Shown here: piece after piece, positions 8,899 to 19,700 of the stretch
Position numbering within the stretch: position 1 is the stretch's first letter
How the letters are laid out: each line of letters starts with the position of its first letter
NCBI RefSeq assembly: GCF_004362055.1
Contig: NZ_SNXB01000010.1
Location: 62,001 to 126,000 of the forward strand
Length of the DNA: 64,000 nt
DNA from: Flavobacterium sp. 245
GTDB lineage: Bacteria; Bacteroidota; Bacteroidia; Flavobacteriales; Flavobacteriaceae
Reading direction: 5' to 3'
Notes under the pieces: model-generated
The model's database searches: none
Seen by the model: only the letters and a program-made list of their open reading frames with translations
What the model was told of the DNA's origin: nothing
Translations under genes and position numbers: made by a program

Positions 8899-10179
8899 TT
8901 AGTTGTTGAAATTTTGGCTTTTAACTCTAAAGTCGGGTTTCTTTTTCATGGATGAACTGGCAAATAATTCATCATTTTTAAGTTTTATAAACTCAATTCC
9001 GAATTGTTTTCCTTGATACCAATTACTGATGAAAGAATTCGTTGCGGTATTTTGAGTTGTTCCAATAATCTTGGTATCATTAATAAGCAGATCTTTCAAA
9101 ATTATTTTCTCTAAATATTCATTAGAAATTGTAACTGTATCAGAAAAGATAATGAGGTGGCTAAATCCTGAAATTACTGAATTGGTCAATGTTAAAAAAG
9201 TATTTTCCCTGATTAATATTGCTTCGTGTTTAAGCCCTTCAGTTTCAGAGCCAATATCCTCGGTATGCATCATCGTGATGTTTGTAGCATTTACTCGGGT
9301 CATTTCTTTTTTGCTGTCTAAAACTTCGCCTTTTCTGGTGTCGACCGTTTCCATTTCAAAACATCGAGAGCCGTAACTATCGGATAAGAACGGACTTCTA
9401 ATGGCGATACTGTTTGAGAGATTGCATTGAACGCCCTGGGTAAAATCAAAGTCATCATCTGCGGAACGCATAGATACTAGATTATTGGCATTTACATATC
9501 CACCATAGAATTGAAAAGAATCCTCATCTGATGACGTAACCTGGATATATTCTAATTTTGTTTTACTCCCAACCCCCGCTAGCGATAGGCCATTTATTGG
9601 TCTATTAGCAGATGTTTTTTTTCCAGAAAACTCAATTCGGACATATTTTAAAATTCCGGAATCACTGTCTTTGTTATCTCCGCCATACATTGCTTTTTGT
9701 GGATCAAGATCGAAATCTAAAGTACCAACTCCTCCGCTTTTGTTTATTGGCGCATCTCCTAAAACAATAATGCCTCCCCAATCACCCGGATTCCTGTCTC
9801 CTGAGTTCTTGTTAGAGGTAAAAATGATAGGGTCGGTTTCGGTACCTTCAGCAATAATTTTGGCACCTTTTGTAATTACTAATGTGGTCAAAGTACCTGT
9901 ATCACACCTTATCAGCGTACCTGCTTGAATTGTTAAAGTTGCATTTGAAGCAACATAAACGGTACCGACTAATATATAGACATTTTCTTTTTTTAAAGTC
10001 ATATCCGCACTAATCACACCGTTTAGTATTATGGAGGCTTCATTATAATTGGTGGTTTTGGGATTAAAATTCGTCCACATATTCAACCAATTGGTATCGC
10101 CGTTAATACCTTTAGTGTTTTGTGCTTTAATTAGGGTTGTGAAAGTAAAAAATACGAGCAAAATTAATTTCTTTTTCAT
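8899..10179 (-). CDS. Secreted right-handed beta-helix-like protein
   Basis: The frame is open to 10236, but the ATG at 10179 gives a clean signal peptide (MKKKLILLVFFTFTTLIKAQ), so that start is chosen (426 residues). The mature protein is built of short strands and turns (VYVASNATLTIQAGTLI, GDWGGIIVLGDAPIN, LEYIQVTSSDEDSFQFYGG). This pattern is common in secreted or cell-surface Bacteroidota proteins with a predicted parallel beta-helix. No catalytic motif and no T9SS C-terminal tail are visible. It follows the Roadblock-like gene by 74 bases on the same strand and may share its transcript. Exact role unknown. Confidence 0.65.
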   Translation of the reverse strand: MKKKLILLVFFTFTTLIKAQNTKGINGDTNWLNMWTNFNPKTTNYNEASIILNGVISADMTLKKENVYILVGTVYVASNATLTIQAGTLIRCDTGTLTTLVITKGAKIIAEGTETDPIIFTSNKNSGDRNPGDWGGIIVLGDAPINKSGGVGTLDFDLDPQKAMYGGDNKDSDSGILKYVRIEFSGKKTSANRPINGLSLAGVGSKTKLEYIQVTSSDEDSFQFYGGYVNANNLVSMRSADDDFDFTQGVQCNLSNSIAIRSPFLSDSYGSRCFEMETVDTRKGEVLDSKKEMTRVNATNITMMHTEDIGSETEGLKHEAILIRENTFLTLTNSVISGFSHLIIFSDTVTISNEYLEKIILKDLLINDTKIIGTTQNTATNSFISNWYQGKQFGIEFIKLKNDELFASSSMKKKPDFRVKSQNFNN

Positions 10180-10253
10180 AACTACTTTTTTTAAAATTAT
10201 TTTAAAAAAAAGGCCAACCTTTAAAAAGTCAGCCATTTCACAATTTCAAGTCA

Positions 10254-10631
10254 TTATAATTTAGAAGCAATCTCTTTTTTGTATTTGTTAAGAATTGCTT
10301 TTGTCATTCCTAAGTTTGCTTTTGTTGAGTCAACTGCGAGATAGATCATATATAAGTTATTCTCAGAAATATCGATAATGTGAATTTGGGAGGTTAAATT
10401 AATCATGATATCTGAAACCACTTGATTTTTTAGTCCTAAAGCACTAACGGCATTCATTTTTGCTTTTACTACTTCAAGGTTAAAAGCTGATGCTAATTCC
10501 GGATCAAAATCGGCAATTACTGAAAGTGAAAAGTAGGACATTCCTGTTTGAATTTCTGCAATTGAAACTGCAATGAAACCTGGAACATTTTTTTCTAAAT
10601 CGTCTCCGAATTGTTTTAAAAAGTCTGACAT
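10254..10631 (-). CDS. Roadblock/LC7 (MglB-like) small protein
   Basis: 125 residues, cytosolic. The pattern VPGFIAVSIAEIQTGMSYFS, then a helix, then HIIDISENNLYMIYLAVDSTKANLGMTKAILNKY matches the Roadblock/LC7 fold: an early G-hydrophobic strand, a late strand pair and a final helix starting with NLG. In bacteria such proteins often regulate small Ras-like GTPases, as MglB does with MglA. No GTPase gene is adjacent. It is placed upstream of the secreted beta-helix-like gene on the same strand. Confidence 0.55.
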   Translation of the reverse strand: MSDFLKQFGDDLEKNVPGFIAVSIAEIQTGMSYFSLSVIADFDPELASAFNLEVVKAKMNAVSALGLKNQVVSDIMINLTSQIHIIDISENNLYMIYLAVDSTKANLGMTKAILNKYKKEIASKL

Positions 10632-11345
10632 AATTTGGTATATTTAATTAGTTTATAATTGGTTTTTCAACTTCATTGTTGACTTCACAAATATATTTTT
10701 AAAAATATCCAGCCCACTTTTTTCTGTAAATTGATTTCTTCTTTTTTCTTACTTTTTTTTGACTTAGATCTTTTTTTTTAATCTTTTTTGAAAAGAAATA
10801 CTGACAATCAGTGACTTATGTTTTATTTTTTTGCTACCATTTAGTGGTTGGTTTTTTAAAATATTGAAATTAGTTAGTTTTTGGGTTTAATAACCTGTTA
10901 ATGAGGTGTTTGCGTTTTGTTTTTTATACCATCAGATGGTGGTAAAATTTCTATTTTGTTGATTGTGATTTTTGTAAGTTTTTGTTTTTGTGTTTATTAC
11001 GATTTTTAACTTCTATTTTTAGCCTTTACGTGGTGTTGGATTTATTTAATAAAAAAAATAATAATTGAAATTGTAGGAAGAATTAAAAAATACGTTTGCT
11101 AAACAAGTATTTCTACGTAAGGGAAGGTGTGGGCCTATTATTGGTTTTTACTCGTTTTTTGAAATCCGAAGAAAAAATCTAAAATTTACGATCAGAAACT
11201 TGCTGTAAAAATGTTTAATGTTTGTCGGTTTTTAATTTATTTGATTTGAATTCTAAGATTGGCGAGGTTACTATTTTCTAAAATAATTTTCGATGGTTAT
11301 CCTGTTTAAGAAAAATCTTGAAGTTAGTTTTTGTACCAATAAAAA
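10632..11345. other. Long intergenic region with two ACCA...TGGT palindromes
   Basis: About 710 bases upstream of the minus-strand Roadblock-like gene, with no plausible ORF. It contains ACCATCAGATGGT (10928-10940), a perfect 13-base palindrome around a central A. The related ACCATTTAGTGGT (10836-10848) has the same outer arms about 92 bases away. These may be operator sites. The rest is T-rich on the plus strand. Confidence 0.4.
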
Positions 11346-11390
11346 ACTCCGATTTTCTTATTAGTTATAATAAGTAAAATCGGAGTTGTG
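11346..11390 (-). terminator. Rho-independent terminator of the PL14-like lipoprotein gene
   Basis: ACTCCGATTTT (11346-11356) pairs with AAAATCGGAGT (11376-11386), with an additional partly paired inner stem. On the minus strand the stem is followed by a T-rich tail (the A-run before 11346). It lies 28 bases after the stop of the minus-strand gene. Confidence 0.8.
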
Positions 11391-11414
11391 ATTTTTATTT
11401 ATTTTGGAAACGTT

Positions 11415-12209
11415 TTAAAGAGCATCCCAAGATGCACTAGGGTAATAAATAGAACTTGTTACCGGAGCTTTCCAGTACTCTTGACTACCGCCACGGAAGG
11501 TATGTAGACTTACAGCATTTACATTTCGTTTAGAATCGTTAGTCACCCAACGAATCTTTTGATTCAATATTTCCGTGCCATTTACATAATATTTTACGTA
11601 TCCATCGGTATTAGACCCCGTATTTAACTTAACAGATATTTGACAGTTATAGGTAACGCCTTCTTGTATGTAATATTTCTTTCCAAAATCATTACCAAAT
11701 TGTCCAGGCTGATCTCTATAATACACATAAGGTTGGAGATAAGCACCGCTTCCTTTAGCAGTGTTTGATCCATTTGGGCAATACCACATAAAGCGTGCGC
11801 TACCGCCATTTCCATCCCATCCAGGATCGCCACCGGTATTTTGATCACCAATTAAGATGCCATAGCCACATTTGCCACCTCTGCTCCAATAAAACCCAGA
11901 GTTAAATTTCATCTGGAACCAAACCGTGTAAACACCAGTTGACCAAACGCCGTAAGAGGTGCACAAACCACCAGGACAAGACAATGTATTGGTTTGCAAA
12001 GTAATTGTTCTCGCACCAGCGCTTCCTGCTAATGCCGCCGCCGCTGCGACTGCTTCTTTTTTAGTGTTTTGCGGTACGTCTTTGTTAACGTTTTGCGAAA
12101 CATCTTTGTTAGTGCTTTGCGGAACATTTAAGTCTTGTTCCTTGTCGCACGAATTGAACACTAATGCTGTAATAAATAGCAAACTTGTTACTTTTAATAG
12201 GTTTTTCAT
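11415..12209 (-). CDS. Lipoprotein with polysaccharide lyase family 14-like domain
   Basis: 264 residues. The N-terminus is a lipoprotein signal (MKNLLKVTSLLFITALVFNSC), so the protein should be lipid-anchored, probably in the outer membrane. Residues 25-50 form a low-complexity linker with repeated NKDV/PQN units, then an Ala-rich stretch. The rest (about 70-264) resembles PL14 lyases, which cleave alginate or glucuronan: GGKCGYGILIGDQ, GGSARFMWY, a QPYVYYRDQPG strand and KYYVNGTEIL. PL14 enzymes carry a Lys in a GGK motif, conserved here as GGK. The substrate is not certain. It is a single gene with its own terminator. Confidence 0.65.
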   Translation of the reverse strand: MKNLLKVTSLLFITALVFNSCDKEQDLNVPQSTNKDVSQNVNKDVPQNTKKEAVAAAAALAGSAGARTITLQTNTLSCPGGLCTSYGVWSTGVYTVWFQMKFNSGFYWSRGGKCGYGILIGDQNTGGDPGWDGNGGSARFMWYCPNGSNTAKGSGAYLQPYVYYRDQPGQFGNDFGKKYYIQEGVTYNCQISVKLNTGSNTDGYVKYYVNGTEILNQKIRWVTNDSKRNVNAVSLHTFRGGSQEYWKAPVTSSIYYPSASWDAL

Positions 12210-12879
12210 TTTTAAAACTTTAAGGTTAGTAAATAATAGATAGTAATTACTTCATTGATAATGAGATAGAAAGCTTTTTCTATTTCTCAAAAGTGGTTTC
12301 AATGCAATTAGTAATTGTTACTACAAAGTTGATTAATAACAACTTACGTGTGGAGCAAAAAAGTACGATTTTAGGTACACAAAAATCCGCTTGTGAATTT
12401 TGTTTATTTTTTCTTTGAACTTTTAAAAGGTATTATTAGAAATAATGCTGAAAGAGTTTGACCTAAATAATTAACAATTTAGTGCAAAGTATATACTGTT
12501 TGTAGAACAATTTTAAAAAATAGGGTAACAGTTTTCATATTCAATAGAAATTGTATTTTATCGAAAATTGAATTTTAGATTAAAAAAGCATGATAGTCTA
12601 AAAATCAAAATATTACTTCCTTTTTTCGGTCAAAAGTTTTCTTAATTGTACTATTTTTCTTTAAAATTTAAAATTCTTCGATTTTTTAAAATATTTTATT
12701 AACAATTGTGGATAATATTAGAAGAAATCAATCCTAGTATTTATCAGGTTTTATGCGTTATTTAAGTTAATATTTGCATTATTTTGCATGTTTTAACTTA
12801 AAAAAGTAAATTTAAGTTAGTTTTTGTGCGTGTTTTTTGTAATATATTTACTTCTATTAAACTTAAAACAACCAAATCT
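12210..12879. other. 670-base divergent intergenic region
   Basis: It separates the lipoprotein lyase gene (minus) from the GHL10 gene (plus). It is AT-rich, with no ORF or strong hairpin. TATTTG/TTTTGCATG strings near 12770-12790 could belong to a promoter for the downstream gene, but no full -33/-7 pair was found. Confidence 0.45.
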
Positions 12880-15800
12880 ATGAAGCAAAAATTACTTAAT
12901 TTATTCTTTTTATTAGTTGTTAATGGTCTTATGTTAGGCCAAGGAACCAACATTTCACCGGGCTGTTCCAATAGTGGTGCTGAAGTAAGCGCAAGTCCTA
13001 AAGTCGATTTAAGAGGTACTTATTTAACATCAGTTTATAATTTGGATTGGCCAAGCAATAGAACTGCAACTCCTGCAGTTCAACAAGCCGAGTTGATTAC
13101 AATTCTGGATAAATTGGTTCTTACGGGAATCAATACGGTATATTTTCAAGTTCGACCAGAATGTGATGCGCTTTATAATTCATCAATAGAACCTTGGTCA
13201 TACTGGTTGACGGGGACTCAAGGTGTGGCACCAAATCCTTTATGGGACCCTTTGAGTTTTGCTATTACAGAATGTAGAAAACGAGGATTGGATTTGCATG
13301 CGTGGCTAAATCCTTATCGTGCAAGTGTTGGAGGTTACACTCTGGCAAATAATCACGTTTCTAAATTGAATCCTTCATGGGTTTTTACAGCTTCTAACAA
13401 TGCGAATCTTAAAATTTTGAATCCGGGTTTGCCTGCTGTAAAAAATTATATTATAAGTATTGTACAAGATATTGCTTCGCGATATGATATTGACGGAATT
13501 GTTTTTGACGATTATTTTTATCCCGATCAAGGAATGGCAAACAATCAGGATGCGGCCACATACGCCAATAATAATCCAACTGGAATCAGTAATATTGATG
13601 ATTGGCGTCGTGATAACGTTAATAAAATGATTGCTGGTGTTTATGATGCTTTGCAAGTTATTAATGCCAATAATAATAAAAACATTGTTTTTGGTGTGGC
13701 TCCGTTTGGTATCTGGAAAAGTGGTGTTCCTCCTGGAATTGTTGGAAATCCTTCCTATAGTGCCTTATATTGTGATCCAATAAATTGGCTGCAAAATGGT
13801 AAAGTAGATTTTATTTCGCCTCAATTATATTGGAAAATTGGCGGTTCTCAAGATTATATCAAACTTTCGCAATGGTGGAATGATCAGGTAGCGACTTATG
13901 GCCGACATTTATATGTAAGTCAAGGTTATGATCGTTTGCCGAGTACCTCATCTCAGAATTGGCCTGCTTCGGAAATTCAAAATCAAATTGATCAAAACCG
14001 AATTCCAGGAATGACCAATACTTTTGGTCAGACTTCTTATTCGACTCAATTTATAATGAGTAACGAAAAAGGAATTGCAACTACTTTGCAAAATAATCAA
14101 TATAGGTATAAATCTTTTCCGCCATCGATGCCATGGAAAGATAATGTATGTCCATTGGAACCAACAAACATTCGATTTGAAGGAAATATTCTGAAATGGG
14201 ATGTTCCAGTTGTGGCTAGTGATGGTGATTTGGCTATTAAATATGTAGTATATGCATTTGCCACGCAGGCGGATATTCCAAATTTTAAACAAGACGGAAC
14301 CAAAGTTTTGGATATTGTAAATGCAACTCAAATTACGTTGACTACAGCTCAATTAACTGCTCCAAATAATTATTTCTTGGTAACAGCTTTAGATAAAAAC
14401 AACAATGAAAGTGCTAATATTACAGGCGTTCCGTACAGTACACTACCTGCTGCTCCAGTAGCTTTAAGTCCAACAGAAGGACAATTATATGTGAGTTCTC
14501 CAGTAAATTTTTCTTGGAGTTCTAACGTTAGCAACGGAGATTATCGTATTCAGGTTTCAAAATCTGCAACAGGATGGACAGAAACAAACGGATTTACAAG
14601 CGCTTCAACACCAAATGCAACCGTTGTTGTGAATGATGTGGTGAATACAACGATGAGTTATATTTGGAATCAGCCCAATGCGGCGGTGTATGAAGCTCCA
14701 GTAGGAGGAACCACTTATTATTACACTATAAGAAGTTATAGTGCTGCAACGGGAACTTCAAAATATGCTGCTCCTATAAGTTTTACTCCAAAAAGTGCCA
14801 ATTGCACTGTGCCGGGTACAACGGTTATTACCGTTGATAATCTTGATGCAACACTGGTAGGAGCTTGGACCGCAACAGCTGCAACTTCAGGTTATGTCGG
14901 GTCAAATTATGTACATGACGGAGATACTGCGAAAGGAACAAAAACAGCTACTTTTACGCCAACAATTGCACAAAGAGGAAGATATGAAGTTTTCATTAAT
15001 CATACCGCTGGTAGCAATCGCGCCAATAATGTCCCTGTGGATGTCATTCATGAAAGTGGCACAACAACTGTTCCTGTAAATCAGCAAATTAATAATGGAA
15101 CATGGGTTTCGCTAGGAACTTATAATTTAAGCGCAGGTACTGCTAATAAAGTTGTAATTCGTACAACAGGCACTTCGGGCGTAGTTATTGCCGATGCCGT
15201 GCGATTCTATTTTATAGATTGTCTACCAGATGTTACGCCACCGGTAGCCAATTTTACACCAGCTTCGGCCACAATATGTGCAGGACAAACGGTTACTTAT
15301 ACAAATGCTTCTACTAATGCGACTTCATATAGCTGGTCATTTCCAGGAGGAACTCCGAGTACAAGTACTGCTGCAAATCCGGTTGTAACTTATAATACTG
15401 CAGGAATTTACAATGTTGCTCTCACAGCTACTAACGGAGCGGGTTCAAATACGAAAACATTAACGAATGTAATTACTGTGAATCCGTCAGTAGCAGTTAC
15501 CGCTGGATTTACCGCTCCTTATTCAGAAGTGGCAACGGGTGAAAATATGACTTTAACCAATACTTCTACAGGAGCTACAACTTATGCGTGGACTTTTCCT
15601 AATGGTTCTCCTGCAACAAGTACAGCGGCAAATCCGACAGTAAATTTTACAACAACAGGTACTAAAACCATTACTTTGGTGGCTTCAAATGCTTGCGGAA
15701 GTAATACTTATACGATGACAATTTGCGTTGGAACAAATACCAAAACGACTCTGGAAACATTTGAAAGTTCGGCAGGAAGATTCACAAGTATTCCTACGGC

Positions 15801-16584
15801 ATCGGGTTCGACTGCAGGAATTGCGACAACATCGACATTGGCGAGAGCTACAGACAGTTTCAAAAACGGAACAGCAAGTTTAAAAGCCGTTTTGAATGAT
15901 AATACAGCGGTCACTACAAACTGGTTAGTACGTTTGCTTTCTGGCGGAGGAACCCCTGCAAATAATCAGGCTTTTGTAGGGAATCAGGGATCTTTTGGAT
16001 TTTGGCTGAAAACAAGTACTGCAAATGCTGGAGCAACTGTAACGGCATGGATTGATGATTCTGATGGCTTGGAAGAATTACCTCCACTAGCCATTATCAA
16101 CAACGGAGCTTGGAATTACTACGAATGGTTTTTACCAACCGCAGTAGGAACTACCATTACAACAGGAAATGGAATTGTTAGTGGGACTTCCGTAACATTA
16201 GATGCTATCGTAATCAAACAAAATAATACCGCAACGACAATGACGGTTTGGATAGATGATATTCAGCACAATTATATTTCGGCTTGTTCCGGAACTAGAA
16301 AAATGTTGAATACCGAAGAAATTCAAGAGATTGAAGATATTAAGGTTTCTGATGAATTAATCGTATATCCAAACCCAACCAACGGAATATTGAATCTGAA
16401 ATTGGACAGCAATATAAAATCTGATGTTCGATTGTTTAATGTCGCTGGCCAACAATTGCTGAATACCACTTTTGAAGGCACCGAACAACAACTGGATCTG
16501 AATAATTTAGGACAAGGAATTTACCTTCTTCAGGTTGCAACCGATGGAAAAATCACTACTAAAAAAATCATTTTAAATAAGTAA
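12880..16584 (+). CDS. T9SS-secreted GHL10 (DigH/YngK-like) glycoside hydrolase with golvesin-type, PKD and sorting domains
   Basis: The ATG at 12880 gives a signal peptide (MKQKLLNLFFLLVVNGLMLGQ); the in-frame GTG at 12826 is rejected. Length is 1234 residues. Residues about 40-430 are a GHL10/DUF187 TIM barrel with VDLRGTYLTSVYNLDWP, VYFQVRPECDALY, LDLHAWLNPYR and the acidic IDGIVFDDYFYP strand. This family includes E. coli DigH, which cleaves peptidoglycan glycans stripped of stem peptides. Next come a fibronectin-like region, a golvesin C-terminal-like domain (TVDNLDATLVGAW...), two PKD domains with the TYSWSFPGG/TYAWTFPNG type, a jelly-roll-like segment and a T9SS type A tail (VYPNPTNGIL...KKIILNK). 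Its last ~700 residues are near-duplicates of those in the next gene. Confidence 0.88.
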   Translation: MKQKLLNLFFLLVVNGLMLGQGTNISPGCSNSGAEVSASPKVDLRGTYLTSVYNLDWPSNRTATPAVQQAELITILDKLVLTGINTVYFQVRPECDALYNSSIEPWSYWLTGTQGVAPNPLWDPLSFAITECRKRGLDLHAWLNPYRASVGGYTLANNHVSKLNPSWVFTASNNANLKILNPGLPAVKNYIISIVQDIASRYDIDGIVFDDYFYPDQGMANNQDAATYANNNPTGISNIDDWRRDNVNKMIAGVYDALQVINANNNKNIVFGVAPFGIWKSGVPPGIVGNPSYSALYCDPINWLQNGKVDFISPQLYWKIGGSQDYIKLSQWWNDQVATYGRHLYVSQGYDRLPSTSSQNWPASEIQNQIDQNRIPGMTNTFGQTSYSTQFIMSNEKGIATTLQNNQYRYKSFPPSMPWKDNVCPLEPTNIRFEGNILKWDVPVVASDGDLAIKYVVYAFATQADIPNFKQDGTKVLDIVNATQITLTTAQLTAPNNYFLVTALDKNNNESANITGVPYSTLPAAPVALSPTEGQLYVSSPVNFSWSSNVSNGDYRIQVSKSATGWTETNGFTSASTPNATVVVNDVVNTTMSYIWNQPNAAVYEAPVGGTTYYYTIRSYSAATGTSKYAAPISFTPKSANCTVPGTTVITVDNLDATLVGAWTATAATSGYVGSNYVHDGDTAKGTKTATFTPTIAQRGRYEVFINHTAGSNRANNVPVDVIHESGTTTVPVNQQINNGTWVSLGTYNLSAGTANKVVIRTTGTSGVVIADAVRFYFIDCLPDVTPPVANFTPASATICAGQTVTYTNASTNATSYSWSFPGGTPSTSTAANPVVTYNTAGIYNVALTATNGAGSNTKTLTNVITVNPSVAVTAGFTAPYSEVATGENMTLTNTSTGATTYAWTFPNGSPATSTAANPTVNFTTTGTKTITLVASNACGSNTYTMTICVGTNTKTTLETFESSAGRFTSIPTASGSTAGIATTSTLARATDSFKNGTASLKAVLNDNTAVTTNWLVRLLSGGGTPANNQAFVGNQGSFGFWLKTSTANAGATVTAWIDDSDGLEELPPLAIINNGAWNYYEWFLPTAVGTTITTGNGIVSGTSVTLDAIVIKQNNTATTMTVWIDDIQHNYISACSGTRKMLNTEEIQEIEDIKVSDELIVYPNPTNGILNLKLDSNIKSDVRLFNVAGQQLLNTTFEGTEQQLDLNNLGQGIYLLQVATDGKITTKKIILNK
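14488..16584 (+). repeat. C-terminal cassette, copy 1 (paralogous 2.1-kb segment)
   Basis: From YVSSPVNFSW to the stop, this segment aligns along its whole length with 18129-20216 of the next gene, with only tiny length differences. It encodes a fibronectin-like region, golvesin-like domain, two PKD domains, an unknown beta domain and the T9SS tail. Protein similarity is very high, while the DNA has many synonymous changes. Confidence 0.9.
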
Positions 16585-16604
16585 ATTTTGTTTTTGGATT
16601 GAAG

Positions 16605-16629
16605 ACCGCCACTAAGCTGGCGGTTCTTT
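16605..16629 (+). terminator. Rho-independent terminator after the GHL10 gene
   Basis: ACCGCCA (16605-16611) pairs with TGGCGGT (16618-16624), followed by TCTTTT. It lies 20 bases after the stop and suggests the next gene has its own promoter, at least in part. Confidence 0.75.
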
Positions 16630-16712
16630 TATGCTTAAAAATTCACTTTTCCATGTAATTTCTTACTATTAACATATCCAATTTAAACTATTTATTAACA
16701 AAAGACAAAAGC

Positions 16713-19700
16713 ATGAAGAAAAACAAACCTATTAATTTACGAAACCAAATTGCCTCAATTATGGTTTTGTTTAGTGTTGCAATTGGTTTGGCACAGACAA
16801 CGCCAGACTCTAAAAAAGCAAGTGATACACAACTGTATTCTTTAGCCGACAAGTATTTGAAATCTTCTATCAAAAAAGAAGTTAAACCAAATGGAGAAGT
16901 ATTTCTGCAAAGGAATATGGATGATTATTTGGCTTTGACTAGTAAAAAAAATGTTTCGACTCAAAAGCCAAATGCTGCGCAAAAGCACGATGAATTAGAG
17001 TGTGATCACAATGGAGAACTTTTGAAGGAGTATTTAAACAGACCGCATCCTTCTGTTGCAACAATGGCTAAATATTTTGCCGATGCAAGCAAGGAATTTG
17101 GTGTTCCTGTAGAAATTTTGATGGCTGTAGGACAGGTACAAAGCAACTGGGCACAAGTATCTTCTTCTTTCTACGGTTCTTGGGGAGTAATGGGATTGAT
17201 TGAAAGTGACTATAATAATCAAATTGCCATAGCTGCAAAATTAATCAAAGTTACTCCAGAAGCTATTAAAACTGATGCAAAAACTAATATTAGAGCTGCA
17301 GCAGCTTTGCTTAAAAGTTACCAAACTAATGTAAATCCAAAAGGTTTGCAAGATTGGTTTGATGCGACTCGTGAGTTGACTGGTTTGAAAGATGAAGCAA
17401 TGAAAACTTCATTGGCAGAACGTTTTTTTAAAGTAATTAAAGAGGGCTCAAAAACGATTACACTTTGGAAAGAAATTATTGATATTAAAGGAAATGGAGT
17501 AACAATTTCATCAGCTAAAAGTTCAAAAGCTACCGCAAAAGGAAGCGCAACTGAAGCAGTCATGGCAGTTGATTATCCAGGTGCTTTATCAAGAATTACC
17601 GCTTGTAATTATGGAGTAGGGCGTAATGGATATGGTATTGATTACTACTTCGTTCACTATATGGCCACAGGTACTTATGAAGGTGCTATTTCTTATTTTA
17701 ATGATTGCAGCAGAACAACTCCAACTTCTGCGCACTATTGTATTCGTAACTCTGACGGCCAGATTTCACAAGTAGTTCGTGAAGCGGATCGCTCGTATTC
17801 TCAGGGAGTTTCTGGATACCCACAGTGGAATGGAGCAGGGGTAAGTACAGAACATGAAGTATTGGCCACGAATTTATCTATGTGGGATAGCCAGCCAATG
17901 TTGAATGCAGCAGCCGATTTGGCAATTAATGTTTGTGATAGAAATGGTGTACCTAAAATAAGACGTGTAACTAATGGAAATCGAGGAATTTACGGCCATA
18001 ATGACGTAAACTCAGGAACAGATTGTCCTAATCTTACAACCGCTCGTTGGAATGTTTTATTAGGGAAAATAACAGCTGGAAGTGCAACAAATGTTCCAAC
18101 TCCTACAGCACCAACAGCTGGTCAGGTATATGTGAGTACGCCAGTAAACTTTACCTGGGATTCTACAATTGCAACAGCAGATTACCGTATTCAGGTTTCT
18201 AAATCGAATACAGGCTGGAATGATACAGACGGTTTTACAACTTCAACTTCGCCAAATAGTACAGTAATAGTAAATGATGTTGTAAATACTGTAAAAACCT
18301 ATTTTTGGAATGCTACAAGTGGAACAGTTGCAGAATCTCCAATAGGCGGAACCGTATACTACTATACAATTAGAAGTTATAGTGCAGCAACAGGAACTTC
18401 AAAATATTCAACTCCGGTAAGTTTTACGCCAAAAAGCGCGGGTTGCACTTTGCCAGGTTCAACTTCGATTACGGTCGATAACTTAGCCGCAACTTTGGTT
18501 GGGGCTTGGACTTCTACTGCCGCAACAGCAGGATATATAGGAACAGATTATATTCATGATGGTGATACAGGAAAAGGAACTAAATCGGCGACTTTTACGC
18601 CATCAATTGCTCAAAGAGGCAAATACGAAGTATTTATCAACTTTACTGCGGGTTCAAACCGTCCGACAAACGTACCTGTGGATATCATTCATGAAAATGG
18701 AACAACTACTGTTACAGTAAATCAACAAATCAATAATGCTACTTGGGTTTCATTAGGAAGATATGATTTCAGTGCAGGTTCTATCAACAAAGTTGTGATT
18801 CGTACAACTGGGACGACAGGAGTTGTTATCGCAGATGCCATCAAATTTAATTTTATCGATTGTTTGCCAGAAAATGTAGCTCCAATAGCTAATTTTACAC
18901 CAGCAACTGCCACAGTTTGTGCAGGACAGACAGTAACGTATACTAGTACTTCTACAAATGCATCTTCTTATAGCTGGTCATTTCCGGGAGGAACACCAAG
19001 CACAAGTACTATTGCAAGTCCGGTAATTACGTACAACACAGCAGGAACTTACGATGGAAGTTTAACGGCTACAAATGCCATAGGTTCTGATACTAAAACA
19101 GTAACAGGATTGGTAACCGTAAATCCTGTGGCGACTGTTGCAGCAAGTTTTACAGCTCCTTTGACAGAATTAGCAATAGGAGAGAGTATGACATTAACAA
19201 ATACTTCTACAGGAGCTACAACCTATGCTTGGACTTTCCCAAATGGATCTCCTGCCACTAGTACAGCTGCAAACCCATCAGTGAGTTTTACAACTGCAGG
19301 TTCAAAAATGATTACTTTGGTAGCTTCAAACGCCTGCGGAAGTAATACATACACAATGACAATTTGTGTGGGTACAAAGACTAATACTACATTAGAAACT
19401 TTTGAAGCTTCTGCTGGAAGATTTACCCAAAGTCCAACTACTTCGGGTTCTACAGTTGGTATCGCAGCAACTTCAACTTTAGCAAGAGCGACAGATGGCT
19501 TTAAAAACGGTACTGCAAGTTTAAAGGCTGTTTTGAACGATAATACTTCGGTTGCTACAGACTGGCTAGTACGTCTGCTTTCCGGTGGAGGAACTCCAGC
19601 AAATAATCAAGCATTTGTGGGTAATCAAGGTTCTTTTGGTTTCTGGCTTAAAACAAGTACGGCAAATGCTGGAGCTACTGTAACGGCATGGATTGATGAC

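Noticed and set aside
13948..14352. 134-codon minus-strand frame inside the GHL10 gene
   Set aside because: Antisense to a well-supported coding region; composition rich in Ser/Cys/Ile without any domain.
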